Below are positions 34,435 to 43,439 of a stretch of DNA of 64,000 nucleotides, one piece after another. Both the position numbers and the translations under genes were made by a program. The first letter of the stretch is position 1; each line of letters begins with the position of its first letter. Source of the DNA: Rhodocyclales bacterium (GTDB lineage Bacteria > Pseudomonadota > Gammaproteobacteria > Burkholderiales > Rhodocyclaceae); contig JACRPA010000005.1 in assembly GCA_016214145.1 (NCBI GenBank), forward strand, positions 62,001-126,000. The letters are read 5' to 3'. The notes under the pieces are model-generated. The model was not told the origin of the DNA. It made no database searches and saw nothing but the letters and a program-made list of their open reading frames with translations.

Positions 34435-35484
34435 ATGCATGAACTGGTAAAAGACTACTACGGCCGCCAACTGACCTCGTCGGACGACCTCAAGACCACC
34501 GCCTGCTGCGACGTCTCCGCCACACCGGCCTGGCTGAAGCCGCTGCTGGCGAAAATCCACCCCGAAGTGCTGAGCCGCTACTACGGCTGCGGCCTGGTCT
34601 GTCCGCCGCTGCTGCAAGGCTGCCGCGTGCTCGACCTGGGCAGCGGTTCCGGCCGCGACGTCTATGCGCTGGCGCAACTCGCCGGGCCGGCGGGCGAAGT
34701 CGTCGGCGTCGACATGACCGACGAGCAGCTCGCCGTCGCCGAGCGGCGCCGCGCCTGGCACGCCGACGCCTTCGGCTTCGACAACGTGCGCTTCCTGCAC
34801 GGCTACATCGAGCGCCTCGACGAACTCGACCTGGCGCCGAACAGCTTCGACGTCATCGTCTCCAACTGCGTGGTGAACCTCTCGCCCAACAAGGACGCCG
34901 TGCTGCGCGGCGTGCACCGGCTGCTCAAGCCCGGCGGCGAGTTTTACTTCTCCGACGTCTACGCCGACAGCCGCGTGCCCGACGCGGTGAAGAGCGATCC
35001 GGTGCTCTACGGCGAATGCCTCGGCGGCGCGCTGTACTGGAACGACTTCCTCGCCGTCGCGCGCCGCGCCGGCTTCAACGACCCGCGCCTCGTCGAAGAC
35101 CGGCCGCTACTGATCACCGATCCCGAACTGGCGGCGCGCACCGGCAACCTGCGCTTCTTCTCGGCGACCTACCGCCTGTTCAAGCTCGACGGGCTCGAAT
35201 CCGACTGCGAGGACTACGGCCAGGCGGTCGTCTATCGCGGCAGCATCCCCGAGCACGCGCACAACTTCGTGCTCGACAAGCATCACCGCATCGAGACCGG
35301 CCGCGTCTTTCCCGTCTGCGGCAATACCTGGCGCATGCTGCAGGAAAGCCGGCTGGCGCCGCACTTCGACTTCGTCGGCGACTTTTCGCGCCACTACGGC
35401 ATCTTCGAGGGTTGCGGCAAGGCGCTGCCGTTCGCCGCGGATGGCGGCGCAAGCGAGGGCGAGGAAAGCTGCGGCTGTTGCTAA
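34435..35484 (+). CDS. ArsM-like arsenite S-adenosylmethionine methyltransferase
   Basis: ATG 34435 (MHELVKDYYG) has AAGGGGGATTC upstream and gives 349 residues. The SAM site is RVLDLGSGSGRDVYALAQLAG with VVGVDMT. ArsM-like features are the N-terminal TTACCDVSATP, the central NCVVNLSPNKDAVLRGVHRLLKPGGEFYFSDVY, the CLGGALYWNDF segment, and a C-terminus ending EESCGCC. The cysteines at TACCD, SNCVV and GECLGG are placed as arsenite ligands of the family; assignment to arsenic rather than another metalloid is inference. It is driven by an ECF-type promoter and followed directly by a PiT transporter gene. Confidence 0.82.
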   Translation: MHELVKDYYGRQLTSSDDLKTTACCDVSATPAWLKPLLAKIHPEVLSRYYGCGLVCPPLLQGCRVLDLGSGSGRDVYALAQLAGPAGEVVGVDMTDEQLAVAERRRAWHADAFGFDNVRFLHGYIERLDELDLAPNSFDVIVSNCVVNLSPNKDAVLRGVHRLLKPGGEFYFSDVYADSRVPDAVKSDPVLYGECLGGALYWNDFLAVARRAGFNDPRLVEDRPLLITDPELAARTGNLRFFSATYRLFKLDGLESDCEDYGQAVVYRGSIPEHAHNFVLDKHHRIETGRVFPVCGNTWRMLQESRLAPHFDFVGDFSRHYGIFEGCGKALPFAADGGASEGEESCGCC

Positions 35485-35486
35485 CC

Positions 35487-36572
35487 ATGGAAATCGTCCT
35501 CGCCGGCGTCGCCCTGTTCCTGGCCTTCGGCAACGGCGCCAACGACAACTTCAAGGGCTTCGCCACGGTCTGGGGCAGCGACACTTTGCCCTATCGCCGG
35601 GCCTTGCTGCTGGCCACACTGGCCACCGTTGCCGGCAGTCTGGCCTCCTGGTGGCTGGCCGGCACGCTCGTCGAACAGTTCTCCGGCCGCGGCCTGGTGC
35701 CAGTGGAAGTGGCGAATGCACCGCAGTTCATCGCCGCCGTCGGCATGGGCGCCGCGCTGACCGTGCTGGCGGCGACGCGGCTGGGCCTGCCGATCTCGAC
35801 CACGCATGCGCTGATCGGCGGCCTGGTGGGCGCGGGCCTTGGCCAGCCCGATGCGCAAGTGCGCTACGTCGCGCTGGCCAGCCTGTTCCTGCTGCCTCTG
35901 CTGGCGAGCCCGCTGATCGCCGCGCTGCTCGGCTACGCGGCGTCGCGGCTGGTCAAGCGGTTGCCGGCCGACGATTGCGCCTGCGTGGTCGCCGCGCCGG
36001 CGCTCGCGCCGCCTGTCGGCGCCATCAGGGTGGGCAACGGCGTGCCCGCCGTGCTGATCGCGCCGGAAAGCCAATGCCGCGAAAAGTCAGGCGTGGTGAC
36101 ACGGCTCTCGCTGGCCCGTACCGGCGACCGTGCGCACGTCGCCTCGGCCGCCCTGATCTGCTTCGCCCGCGGTGTCAACGACACACCCAAGCTGGCCGCG
36201 CTGCTCATCGCCGGCAGCGCCATCGATGCCGTCGGCACAGCGCTGGCAATTGCCGTCGTCATGGCGGCGGGCGGCCTGCTGTACGCCCGCCGTGTCGCCG
36301 TCACCATGAGTCGGCGTGTCACGCGCATGGACCACGGCCAGGGCATGGCGGCGAATCTCGTCACGGCGACGCTGGTGCTGTTCGCCAGCAAGTTCGGCAT
36401 GCCCGTGTCCACCACCCACGTGTCGGTCGGCGCGATCGCCGGCATGGGCGCCAGCGCCGGCACCATCGACTGGGCGACGGTACGGAACATCGTTCTGTCC
36501 TGGGCCGCCACACTGCCGCTGGCCGCCGCGCTGGCGTGGCTGGCGGCAACGCTGGTAATCTTGGCGCCATGA
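35487..36572 (+). CDS. PiT family inorganic phosphate transporter
   Basis: The 361-residue membrane protein has both PiT signature repeats: FGNGANDNFKGFATVWGS at the N-terminus and CFARGVNDTPKLAALLIAG in the second half, plus LGLPISTTHALIGGLVG and FGMPVSTTHVSVGAIAG. PiT proteins carry divalent-metal phosphate and also arsenate. The start lies 3 bases after the ArsM-like gene, so uptake and methylation may be linked; phosphate transport alone is equally possible. An insertion of about 45 residues with two or three cysteines (DDCACVV, ESQCREK) separates the halves. Confidence 0.92.
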   Translation: MEIVLAGVALFLAFGNGANDNFKGFATVWGSDTLPYRRALLLATLATVAGSLASWWLAGTLVEQFSGRGLVPVEVANAPQFIAAVGMGAALTVLAATRLGLPISTTHALIGGLVGAGLGQPDAQVRYVALASLFLLPLLASPLIAALLGYAASRLVKRLPADDCACVVAAPALAPPVGAIRVGNGVPAVLIAPESQCREKSGVVTRLSLARTGDRAHVASAALICFARGVNDTPKLAALLIAGSAIDAVGTALAIAVVMAAGGLLYARRVAVTMSRRVTRMDHGQGMAANLVTATLVLFASKFGMPVSTTHVSVGAIAGMGASAGTIDWATVRNIVLSWAATLPLAAALAWLAATLVILAP

Positions 36573-37447
36573 TTTTCGAACAGTTCATCCTCGCCAACGA
36601 GCCCGTCATCCGGCTCGGCTTCTTCCTGGGCGTCTTCGCCGTGATTGGCCTCTGGGAAGTGGCCGCCCCCCGGCGCGCGCTGACCGTTTCCAAAACCCTG
36701 CGCTGGGCGAGCAACCTCGGTCTGGTGATCTTCAACACCGTACTGCTGCGGTTGCTCTTCCCGCTGGCGGCGGTGGGTGTGGCGGCCTTCTGCGCCACGA
36801 ATGGCTGGGGGCTTCTGAACCACTTCCAAACGCCGTTCGCGATCGCCGCGCCCCTGGCGGTGATCGCCCTGGACTTCGTCATCTGGCTCCAGCACGTCAT
36901 GGTGCACGCCGTGCCGGCCCTGTGGCGGCTGCATCGGGTGCATCACGCCGACCCGGATTACGACGTGACCACCGGGGCGCGCTTCCATCCCTTCGAGATC
37001 GTGCTGTCCATGCTCATCAAGTTCGCCACCATCGCCGTGCTCGGCCCGCCGGTGGTGGCGGTGGTGATCTTCGAGGTGCTGCTCAACGCCACCGCCATGT
37101 TCAACCACGGCAACATCCGCCTGCCGGCCGCACTCGATCGGGTGCTGCGCCGGTTCGTGGTCACGCCGGACATGCACCGGGTGCACCACTCCATCGAGGA
37201 AGACGAGGCCAACTCCAACTTCGGCTTCAATCTCCCCTGGTGGGATCGGCTGTTCGGTACCTACCGCGACCAGCCGCGCGCCGGGCATGTAGGCATGACC
37301 ATCGGCATCCACGGCCATGCCGACCCGCGCGAGGTGGCGCGCCTGCCCGGCATGCTGCTGCTGCCTTTCCGCGGAGAGGTCACGGACTACGCCATCAACC
37401 GGCGCAGCTTCTCCGGCAAAGCGGAGGCGAGACGGGCCGACCCGTAA
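36569..37447 (+). CDS. Sterol desaturase/fatty acid hydroxylase family membrane protein
   Basis: The 292-residue protein has four or five hydrophobic segments and the di-iron histidine clusters of the family: DFVIWLQHVMVHAVPALWRLHRVHHADPDYD, then FNHGNIRLP and DMHRVHHSIEEDEANSNFG. It probably hydroxylates or desaturates a lipid in the inner membrane. ATG 36569 overlaps the PiT stop, so it is the third gene of the ArsM-PiT transcript. The substrate is unknown. Confidence 0.92.
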   Translation: MIFEQFILANEPVIRLGFFLGVFAVIGLWEVAAPRRALTVSKTLRWASNLGLVIFNTVLLRLLFPLAAVGVAAFCATNGWGLLNHFQTPFAIAAPLAVIALDFVIWLQHVMVHAVPALWRLHRVHHADPDYDVTTGARFHPFEIVLSMLIKFATIAVLGPPVVAVVIFEVLLNATAMFNHGNIRLPAALDRVLRRFVVTPDMHRVHHSIEEDEANSNFGFNLPWWDRLFGTYRDQPRAGHVGMTIGIHGHADPREVARLPGMLLLPFRGEVTDYAINRRSFSGKAEARRADP

Positions 37448-37500
37448 ACGCAGGATGCCGTCCCGCCAGCGCCGACTCTTCAAAACCACTAGGAACCAGA

Positions 37501-38187
37501 ATGGAAACCAGACAAATCGATGGCATCGACGCCTGCGTCTTCGACGCCTACGGCACGCTGTTCGACGTTTCCAGCGTCGCCCGCGGCGCGCAGGATGCGC
37601 TCGGCGAGCGCTGGCAGGCGCTGTCGGATCTGTGGCGCAACAAGCAACTGCAATACACCTGGCTGCGCGGGCTGGGCGGCCACCATGCCGATTTCTGGCA
37701 GGTCACCGGCGATGCGCTCGACTACGCCATGGCCAGCCTGCGCATCGAAGACGATGGCCTGCGCGCGCGGCTCATGAATCTGTATCTCTCCATCTCCGCC
37801 TATCCGGAAGTGCCGGCGATGCTGGCCGCACTCAAGGCCAGGGGCATGAAGCTCGCCATCCTTTCGAACGGCACGCCGGCCATGCTCGCCGCCGCGGCTG
37901 CCAATGCCGGCATCGCGGCGTATTTCGATGCCGTGCTGTCCGTCGAGGAAGTCGGCGTCTACAAGCCGCATCCCTCGGTGTATGCGCTGGCGACGCTGCG
38001 GCTGAACATCCCCAGGCCCAATATCTGCTTCCTCTCCTCCAACAGCTGGGATGCCTGGTCCGCCAAGGCCTTCGGCTATCGGGTGCTGTGGTGCAACCGC
38101 TTCGGCCAGGCGCCGGAGCGCATTCCCTCGCCGCCGGACGGCGAGTTGGCCGATCTGTCGACGCTGCCGGCCCGGCTTGCGCGCTGA
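37501..38187 (+). CDS. Haloacid dehalogenase type II
   Basis: The 228-residue HAD-family protein has ACVFDAYGTLFDVSSVARG with the nucleophile Asp and the L-2-haloacid dehalogenase pattern, KLAILSNGTPAMLAAAAANAG, EEVGVYKPHPSVYALA and FLSSNSWDAWSAKAFGYRVLWCNR, all characteristic of (S)-2-haloacid dehalogenases. It hydrolyses short 2-haloacids to hydroxy acids; HAD phosphatase activity cannot be excluded. The stop is followed without a gap by the ATG of the SelD fusion. Confidence 0.93.
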   Translation: METRQIDGIDACVFDAYGTLFDVSSVARGAQDALGERWQALSDLWRNKQLQYTWLRGLGGHHADFWQVTGDALDYAMASLRIEDDGLRARLMNLYLSISAYPEVPAMLAALKARGMKLAILSNGTPAMLAAAAANAGIAAYFDAVLSVEEVGVYKPHPSVYALATLRLNIPRPNICFLSSNSWDAWSAKAFGYRVLWCNRFGQAPERIPSPPDGELADLSTLPARLAR

Positions 38188-40476
38188 ATGCACGCTGCGG
38201 CAACCCCGGTGCTGCGCGACATCGTGCTGGTCGGCGGCGGCCACAGCCACGTCGGCGTGCTGCGCGCTTTCGCCATGCGGCCGCTGCCGGGCGTGCGCCT
38301 GACGCTGATCTGCACCGACACCGACACCCCCTACTCCGGCATGCTGCCGGGCTACATCGCCGGCCATTACAGCTTCGACGAGGTGCATATCGACCTGCGC
38401 CGCCTGGCCGAATTCGCCGGCGCGCGCTATTACCGCGACGAGGCGACCGGCATCGACCGCGCCGCGCGCAAGGTGATCTGCCGCCGGCGTCCGCCGGTCG
38501 CCTACGACGTGCTGTCGATCAACGTCGGCTCGACGCCGCAACTCGATCGGATCCCCGGCGCCCTCGAACACGCCGTGCCGGTGAAGCCGATCCGCCGCTT
38601 CAACGAACGCTGGCTGGCGCTGTTCGAGCGCGTGCGCGCCCATGCCGGCGCCACCACCATCGCCGTGGTCGGCGCCGGCGCGGCCGGCGTCGAGCTCACG
38701 CTGGCCATGCAGCATCGGCTGCGCAATGAACGCCTCGCCCAGGGGCGCGATCCGGACGCGCTGCGCTTCCACCTGTTTTCCGCCGGGGCGGAAATCCTGC
38801 CGACGCACAACGCCGCCGTGCGCCGCGCCTTCGAGTCGGTGCTCGCCGCGCGCGGCGTGACGGTTCATCGCGGCGCCGAAGTTGAGCGGGTCGATGCCGG
38901 GCGCCTGCGCACCGCCTCGGGCGAGCTGCTGGAGGCCGACGAGATCGTCTGGGTCACCCAGGCCGGCGGTGCGGCATGGCTGGCCGGCACCGGGCTGGCG
39001 CTGGATGATGCCGGCTTCATCCGCGTCGATGAGACCCTGCAAAGCGAAACCGACCCGTTGGTCTTCGCCGCCGGCGATTGCGCATCGATACGCGGACACA
39101 AGCTGGAGAAGGCCGGCGTCTTCGCCGTGCGCATGGGGCCGCCGCTGGCCGAGAACCTGCGCCGCAGCGTCACCGGCCGGGCGCTGCGGCGCTATCGGCC
39201 GCAAGCGCGCTGGCTGGCGCTGATCAGCACCGGCGACCGGCATGCCGTCGCCTCGCGCGGCGCGCTCTACGCGCGCGGCGACTGGGTGTGGCGCTGGAAG
39301 GACTGGATCGATCGCCGCTTCATGCGCAGGTTCAGCGAGTTCGCGGCCATGCCCGAGGCGGCGCCGGCGCGCGGCGATCCGCTGCCGCTCGCGGCGGATG
39401 AACAGGCGCAGGCGATCTCCGCCGTGGCCATGCGCTGCGGCGGCTGCGGCGCCAAGGTCGGCGCCACGGTGCTGGAGCGCGCACTGGCGAGCGTGCAGCC
39501 CATCGAGCGGGACGACGTGCTGATCGGCCTGCATGCGCCGGACGATGCCGCCGTGCTGCGCGTGCCGCCGGGCAAGGCGATGGTGCACACGGTCGATTTC
39601 TTCCGCGCCTTCATCGACGACCCCTGGTTGTTCGGCCGCATCGCCGCCAATCATGCGCTGGGCGACCTCTTCGCCATGGGCGCCGAGGCGCAGTCGGCCA
39701 CCGCCATCGCCACCGTGCCGCCGGGACTGGAAGCCAAGGTCGAGGACAGCGTGTTCCAGATGATGGCCGGCGCCGTGGCGGTGCTCAACGAAGCCGGCTG
39801 CGCCCTGGTCGGCGGCCACACCGGCGAGGGCAGCGAGCTGGCGCTGGGCTTCGCCGTCAACGGCCTGATCGACGAGAACCTGGCCGGCGTGCTGACCAAG
39901 GGCGGCATGCGCCCCGGCGACGCGCTGATCCTGACCAAGCCGATCGGCACCGGCACGCTGTTCGCCGCCCATGCGCGGCCGCAGTCGGGCGTGGTGTGCC
40001 GGGGCCGCTGGATCGACGCCGCGCTGGAATCGATGCAGGTCTCCAGCCGCGACGCGGCGCACTGCCTGCTCGCCCACGGCGCCACCGCCTGCACCGATCT
40101 CACCGGCTTCGGCCTGCTCGGCCATCTGGTCGAGATGACGCGGCCCTCGGCGGTCGATGCGGAACTCGACCTGAATGCGCTGCCGCTGCTCGAAGGCGCG
40201 GCGGAAATGGCGGCGGCCGGCATCCTCAGCTCGCTGCAGCCGGCCAACGTGCGCCTGCGCCGCGCCCTGCGCAACCAGGAAGAGGCGTTGTCGCACCCCA
40301 ACTACCCCTTGCTGTTCGATCCGCAGACCGCCGGCGGCCTGCTCGCCAGCGTGCCGGCGGAGCGGGCTGAGGCCTGCCTCGCCGCGCTGCGCGCGCTCGG
40401 CTACGTCCACGCCGCGCGCATCGGCCGGGTGCTGCCGCAGGGCGAGGCGATGGAGCCGATCAGCCTGATCGTGTAA
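38188..40476 (+). CDS. selD: NADH dehydrogenase-like domain fused to selenide, water dikinase (SelD)
   Basis: The 762-residue fusion has an N-terminal FAD/NAD-dependent part of about 385 residues (IVLVGGGHSHVGVLRAFAM, PYSGMLPGYIAGHY, TTIAVVGAGAAGVELTLAMQ, FAAGDCASIRGHKLEKAGVF) and a C-terminal SelD domain from about residue 410. The SelD catalytic region is MRCGGCGAKVG, with cysteines 417 and 420 and Lys423; the catalytic position is Cys, not selenocysteine. Further SelD motifs are HAPDDAAVL, VDFFRAFIDDPWLFGRIAANHALGD and GGHTGEGSE. SelD makes selenophosphate; the flavoprotein half may reduce the selenium substrate. Selenophosphate users (SelA, SelU) are not in the window. Confidence 0.96.
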   Translation: MHAAATPVLRDIVLVGGGHSHVGVLRAFAMRPLPGVRLTLICTDTDTPYSGMLPGYIAGHYSFDEVHIDLRRLAEFAGARYYRDEATGIDRAARKVICRRRPPVAYDVLSINVGSTPQLDRIPGALEHAVPVKPIRRFNERWLALFERVRAHAGATTIAVVGAGAAGVELTLAMQHRLRNERLAQGRDPDALRFHLFSAGAEILPTHNAAVRRAFESVLAARGVTVHRGAEVERVDAGRLRTASGELLEADEIVWVTQAGGAAWLAGTGLALDDAGFIRVDETLQSETDPLVFAAGDCASIRGHKLEKAGVFAVRMGPPLAENLRRSVTGRALRRYRPQARWLALISTGDRHAVASRGALYARGDWVWRWKDWIDRRFMRRFSEFAAMPEAAPARGDPLPLAADEQAQAISAVAMRCGGCGAKVGATVLERALASVQPIERDDVLIGLHAPDDAAVLRVPPGKAMVHTVDFFRAFIDDPWLFGRIAANHALGDLFAMGAEAQSATAIATVPPGLEAKVEDSVFQMMAGAVAVLNEAGCALVGGHTGEGSELALGFAVNGLIDENLAGVLTKGGMRPGDALILTKPIGTGTLFAAHARPQSGVVCRGRWIDAALESMQVSSRDAAHCLLAHGATACTDLTGFGLLGHLVEMTRPSAVDAELDLNALPLLEGAAEMAAAGILSSLQPANVRLRRALRNQEEALSHPNYPLLFDPQTAGGLLASVPAERAEACLAALRALGYVHAARIGRVLPQGEAMEPISLIV

Positions 40477-40498
40477 AAGTCAGTCCCCGCAGGACGGT
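40476..40498 (-). repeat. Dispersed 23-bp motif, copy 5
   Basis: On the minus strand ACCGT, CCTGCGGGG, ACTGACTTT. It begins at the selD stop and marks the left edge of the lower-GC islet, facing copy 6 on the other side. Confidence 0.72.
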
Positions 40499-40540
40499 GA
40501 CATCGTGCTATCGATCCTGAGCAGACTATCAACATTGGAA

Positions 40541-41206
40541 TTAGGCCGAAGTATCGACCTGAAGGTTGTACGTAGCGACTTCAACACCACCCTCTTTAAA
40601 CCCCGTAAGGACGCTGCATGATGGACCGCCTGACTCCGTCTTGAGGGAAACGAAGTACAGACCATGTCCGTCGGATCGGCTGATGAAGTGTTGATTCAGG
40701 AGATCGACAATCTTGTGAGACCAGCGAATCAAATGGTCGTAGTCATTCTTGCTCGGAGGTTTCTCTGCCTCAATTGAGCGGATTGTCCCGCGGTGAAGTA
40801 CCTCACCGCACTTGCTGTATAGGGACTTGAACTCCGCAAGTGTCATCGCGTTCGGCTTTGAGTTGGCGACATAACTCCAGCCATTGGGGATTTTGGTGGC
40901 GATGACGCATTGCGGAAATGCGTGAGGGCGGTTGCGGTGCAACAGAGTCATGATCCTCTCCGCGTTCCACTCCTTGGTTGCGCTGCGAGACTTCGCCGCC
41001 GGCAGGTCTCCGTGAAGTTGCAAGCAGCCAAGGGCGAGCAGTTCACAGATTCGCCTGTACTGCAGGTAGCAGTACTCGAAAGCGTAGGGTGGGGAGAGAT
41101 TCAGATGCCCGTTGCAGGCATGGGAAACCAACTCGAGGCGAATCACGACCTCGTGCATCAGCTTCAGATACGTGCGAACCGCAGCGGGTTCATCAAACTC
41201 CGACAT
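40541..41206 (-). CDS. Unknown protein of the lower-GC islet (1)
   Basis: I do not recognise this 221-residue soluble protein. ATG 41206 (MSEFDEPAAVRTYLKLMHEV) is preferred to a TTG three codons upstream. Notable segments are an aromatic patch (PYAFEYCYLQYRRICELLALGCL), a basic central region, and GEVLHRGTI followed by DHLIRWSHKIVDLLNQHF. There are no membrane segments. Base composition is visibly lower in GC than on either side and codon use includes many A/T-ending codons, so it is probably acquired. It is followed by nothing on the same strand until selD. Confidence 0.65.
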   Translation of the reverse strand: MSEFDEPAAVRTYLKLMHEVVIRLELVSHACNGHLNLSPPYAFEYCYLQYRRICELLALGCLQLHGDLPAAKSRSATKEWNAERIMTLLHRNRPHAFPQCVIATKIPNGWSYVANSKPNAMTLAEFKSLYSKCGEVLHRGTIRSIEAEKPPSKNDYDHLIRWSHKIVDLLNQHFISRSDGHGLYFVSLKTESGGPSCSVLTGFKEGGVEVATYNLQVDTSA

Positions 41207-41327
41207 AGTGAGCAAGTAGTGCGTTCTGCGGGCTACTGTTCGAGATCACCGTCCTGCGCGGCAGCTTGCGCAGGCCCGGTGGATTGAGGGGTCAGCTCTC
41301 AACTGATATGTTGCACTGTCCGTTCTT

Positions 41328-42233
41328 CTATTTGGCATTGGCGGCTTTAAACATGCGTACTAGATTCGAGAGCAGCACATCTTGGACTGAGGACCGGAAA
41401 TCATAGATAACAACGCGGCGTCTCTCCTCCAAAAAGTTGCTACCCAACTTGGCTGCTAAATCAGCAAGTGCGCCCGGCAGTTTCCCAAAAGCGGCATCTA
41501 CAAGCTTTGGGGTTATTTGAAGTATTCCAAGGCCGGACTTTCTGAGTTGCAGTAGCTGCGGGTTTTTCGCGAAGACGAGTCTGGCCGATGAAACAACGGT
41601 TGGTAGCGAGGTCTCTAGCGGTGTGCCTGAATCCTCCAGCGAATATTGAGCAGAAACGTAATTTGAAAAAACATCACCGGCCATGATGTCGTTAAATCTC
41701 TGGATATCCTCCGTTGGTATTGCCTTCTGCGGAATTGGACTTGGTGCCTGAACGTCCTTTACGGATGCAAGCAGGTTACTCAGCGGCACAGATAACTCAC
41801 TTGGCAACAATGCGTCGGCTTCAGCTATGTCTGGAATACCCCATGGTGATAAGACGCAGGCACCGACAGACATTGCATCCATTAGCTCAATCAGAAAGCT
41901 TTCTAGCGGCCAAAGTGACGAGAATTCTTCGCTTCGCTCCCATCCGTTTGGGAGGTAGGCAGAAAATGCAGCTCGTGTGAGTTTAGTGTGTGTTTCAGTA
42001 TCTTTACGCGGAATATAACGAGTGCGTGCGGCGAGGAATTCTGATTTCGGAGACGGTTTGTCTTTCAGGTCTGGAACGATGAACTCATCTACGCCGGCTT
42101 GAAATGCGGTTGCATAGAAAATTCCCTCCAGATCAGCCCCATGTTCCTGTGTTACTTCTTCAGCGATCCTAAGCGCGTCTGAAGCACCAGAAAGAACGCC
42201 AAGCTGGTACGGGCCGATAAATCCCTTCTTCAT
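41328..42233 (-). CDS. Unknown protein of the lower-GC islet (2)
   Basis: This 301-residue product starts at ATG 42233 (MKKGFIGPYQLGVLSGASDAL) behind GAAAGGAGCG. I recognise no family. It has no signal peptide or clear membrane segment; the middle (AMSVGACVLSPWGIPDIAEADALLPSEL) is mildly hydrophobic, and the end (ERRRVVIYDFRSSVQDVLLSNLVRMF) looks like a compact alpha/beta close. It shares the low-GC composition of the gene downstream, 121 bases away, and the two are probably one unit. Confidence 0.65.
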   Translation of the reverse strand: MKKGFIGPYQLGVLSGASDALRIAEEVTQEHGADLEGIFYATAFQAGVDEFIVPDLKDKPSPKSEFLAARTRYIPRKDTETHTKLTRAAFSAYLPNGWERSEEFSSLWPLESFLIELMDAMSVGACVLSPWGIPDIAEADALLPSELSVPLSNLLASVKDVQAPSPIPQKAIPTEDIQRFNDIMAGDVFSNYVSAQYSLEDSGTPLETSLPTVVSSARLVFAKNPQLLQLRKSGLGILQITPKLVDAAFGKLPGALADLAAKLGSNFLEERRRVVIYDFRSSVQDVLLSNLVRMFKAANAK

Positions 42234-42452
42234 GCTGATGCGCTCCTTTCGGATGAGATCTGAAAGTTATAGTCGGACCCGTACGATCCGGATATGAATT
42301 GATATCCCGTCAAAAGTATGCGCTTGTGCTGCTTTGATGTGCAAGGCATCTCCTTTGACGGGGCCCGCATAAAAACTCGAATATTCCGGATAGACGGAAC
42401 CAGCCGTATCGGTCCGCTCCTGGCCAAAAGAACGTACTCGACCCGCCTTGTC
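42234..42452. other. Gap upstream of the islet genes
   Basis: About 220 bases with no convincing gene. It holds the ribosome site of the islet gene at 42233 and, towards 42450, returns to high GC. An A/T-rich stretch around 42285-42330 is the likely islet promoter region. Confidence 0.4.
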
Positions 42453-42475
42453 GCCGTCCCGCAGCGACTGACTTT
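42453..42475 (+). repeat. Dispersed 23-bp motif, copy 6
   Basis: GCCGT, CCCGCAGCG, ACTGACTTT. It lies at the right edge of the lower-GC islet, between it and the araC-type gene, in inverted orientation to copy 5. Confidence 0.72.
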
Positions 42476-42483
42476 CCCACCGC

Positions 42484-43320
42484 TCACCCTCCGGCCTGCC
42501 GCCGCAGCCACTCCGACGGCGCGATGCCGGTTTCGCGGATGAAGGCACGCGAAAATGCCGGCTGGCTGCCGTAGCCGACTGCCTCGGCCACCCGCGTCAA
42601 TGAACGTCCCTTGCGCAGGAGGCGCTGGGCGAAGCCGATGCGCATCTGCGCCAGGAAGGCGGCGGGCGCGACGCCCACCACGTCCCTGAACAGCCGGGCG
42701 AAGGCGTTGCGCGACAGGTGGGCGCGGGCGGCCATGGCATCGAGCGGCCAGTCCTTTCCCGGCGCATCGAGCAGTTCGACCAGCAGCCGGCCCAGGCGCG
42801 GATGCGCCAGTCCGGCGAGGATGCCGCTGGCGACGAGGCCGCGCCCGATGGCGTGGCGGACGATCTGGATCAGCAGCACGTCGCAGAGGCGGTCCAGCAT
42901 CACCTGCCGCCCCGTGCGCGCATCGCCCGCCTCGTCGAACAGCAGGGAGAGCGTCGGCTCCAGCCCCGGCGCCTCGCGGAAGGGCGTCACCACGACGGCC
43001 GGAAACGACTGGGTGATGGCGTTGTCCATCCCGGCGTCGTAGCGCACGCTGGCGCACAGCACGTCGGCGGTGATGCGGTCGGCGACGTCGAGGCGATGGT
43101 CGAGCGGCCGCGGATAGAACAGCAGGGCGGGCTCGGCGACGGCGATCCCCTTGTGCCCTGCCTGCACGGCGCGCAAGGTTCCGGCGCGCACGACATGCAG
43201 GTGGCCGACGCCTTCCTCGGCGGCGAAGTCGTGCAGGCCGCACAGCGGGCCCGAATAAAAAGTGCGGGCACGCAGCCCGACGTGGTCGAGCAGGCGGGAG
43301 ATGCCGTCCTGGAATTCCAT
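42484..43320 (-). CDS. AraC family transcriptional regulator
   Basis: ATG 43320 (MEFQDGISRLLDHVG) gives a 278-residue protein with an AraC ligand-binding domain of the cupin_6 type (LHVVRAGTLRAVQAG, ALLFYPRPLDHRLDV) and a C-terminal double helix-turn-helix (PLDAMAARAHLSRNAFARLFRDVVGVAPAAFLAQMRIGFAQRLL and VAEAVGYGSQPAFSRAFIRETGIAPSEWLRR). It is divergent from the AhpD-like gene, its probable target. Confidence 0.93.
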   Translation of the reverse strand: MEFQDGISRLLDHVGLRARTFYSGPLCGLHDFAAEEGVGHLHVVRAGTLRAVQAGHKGIAVAEPALLFYPRPLDHRLDVADRITADVLCASVRYDAGMDNAITQSFPAVVVTPFREAPGLEPTLSLLFDEAGDARTGRQVMLDRLCDVLLIQIVRHAIGRGLVASGILAGLAHPRLGRLLVELLDAPGKDWPLDAMAARAHLSRNAFARLFRDVVGVAPAAFLAQMRIGFAQRLLRKGRSLTRVAEAVGYGSQPAFSRAFIRETGIAPSEWLRRQAGG

Positions 43321-43439
43321 GCCTGGGTGCGAATGGTTATGAATCCGGTGCAAATGATAGCCGCAAAACCGCGACAGGGCATTACGCTTCGGCCAGGTCG
43401 CGCATCCCGCGCGCCAATCGAACATTGCGGAGAAGCATC

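Noticed and set aside
41714..41980. A plus-strand frame inside the islet
   Set aside because: It lacks a ribosome site and lies opposite the better-supported gene at 41328-42233.
40476..42475. The islet as a transposon with terminal inverted repeats
   Set aside because: The edge sequences are copies of a motif that also occurs alone inside ordinary genes, there is no transposase and no clear target duplication.
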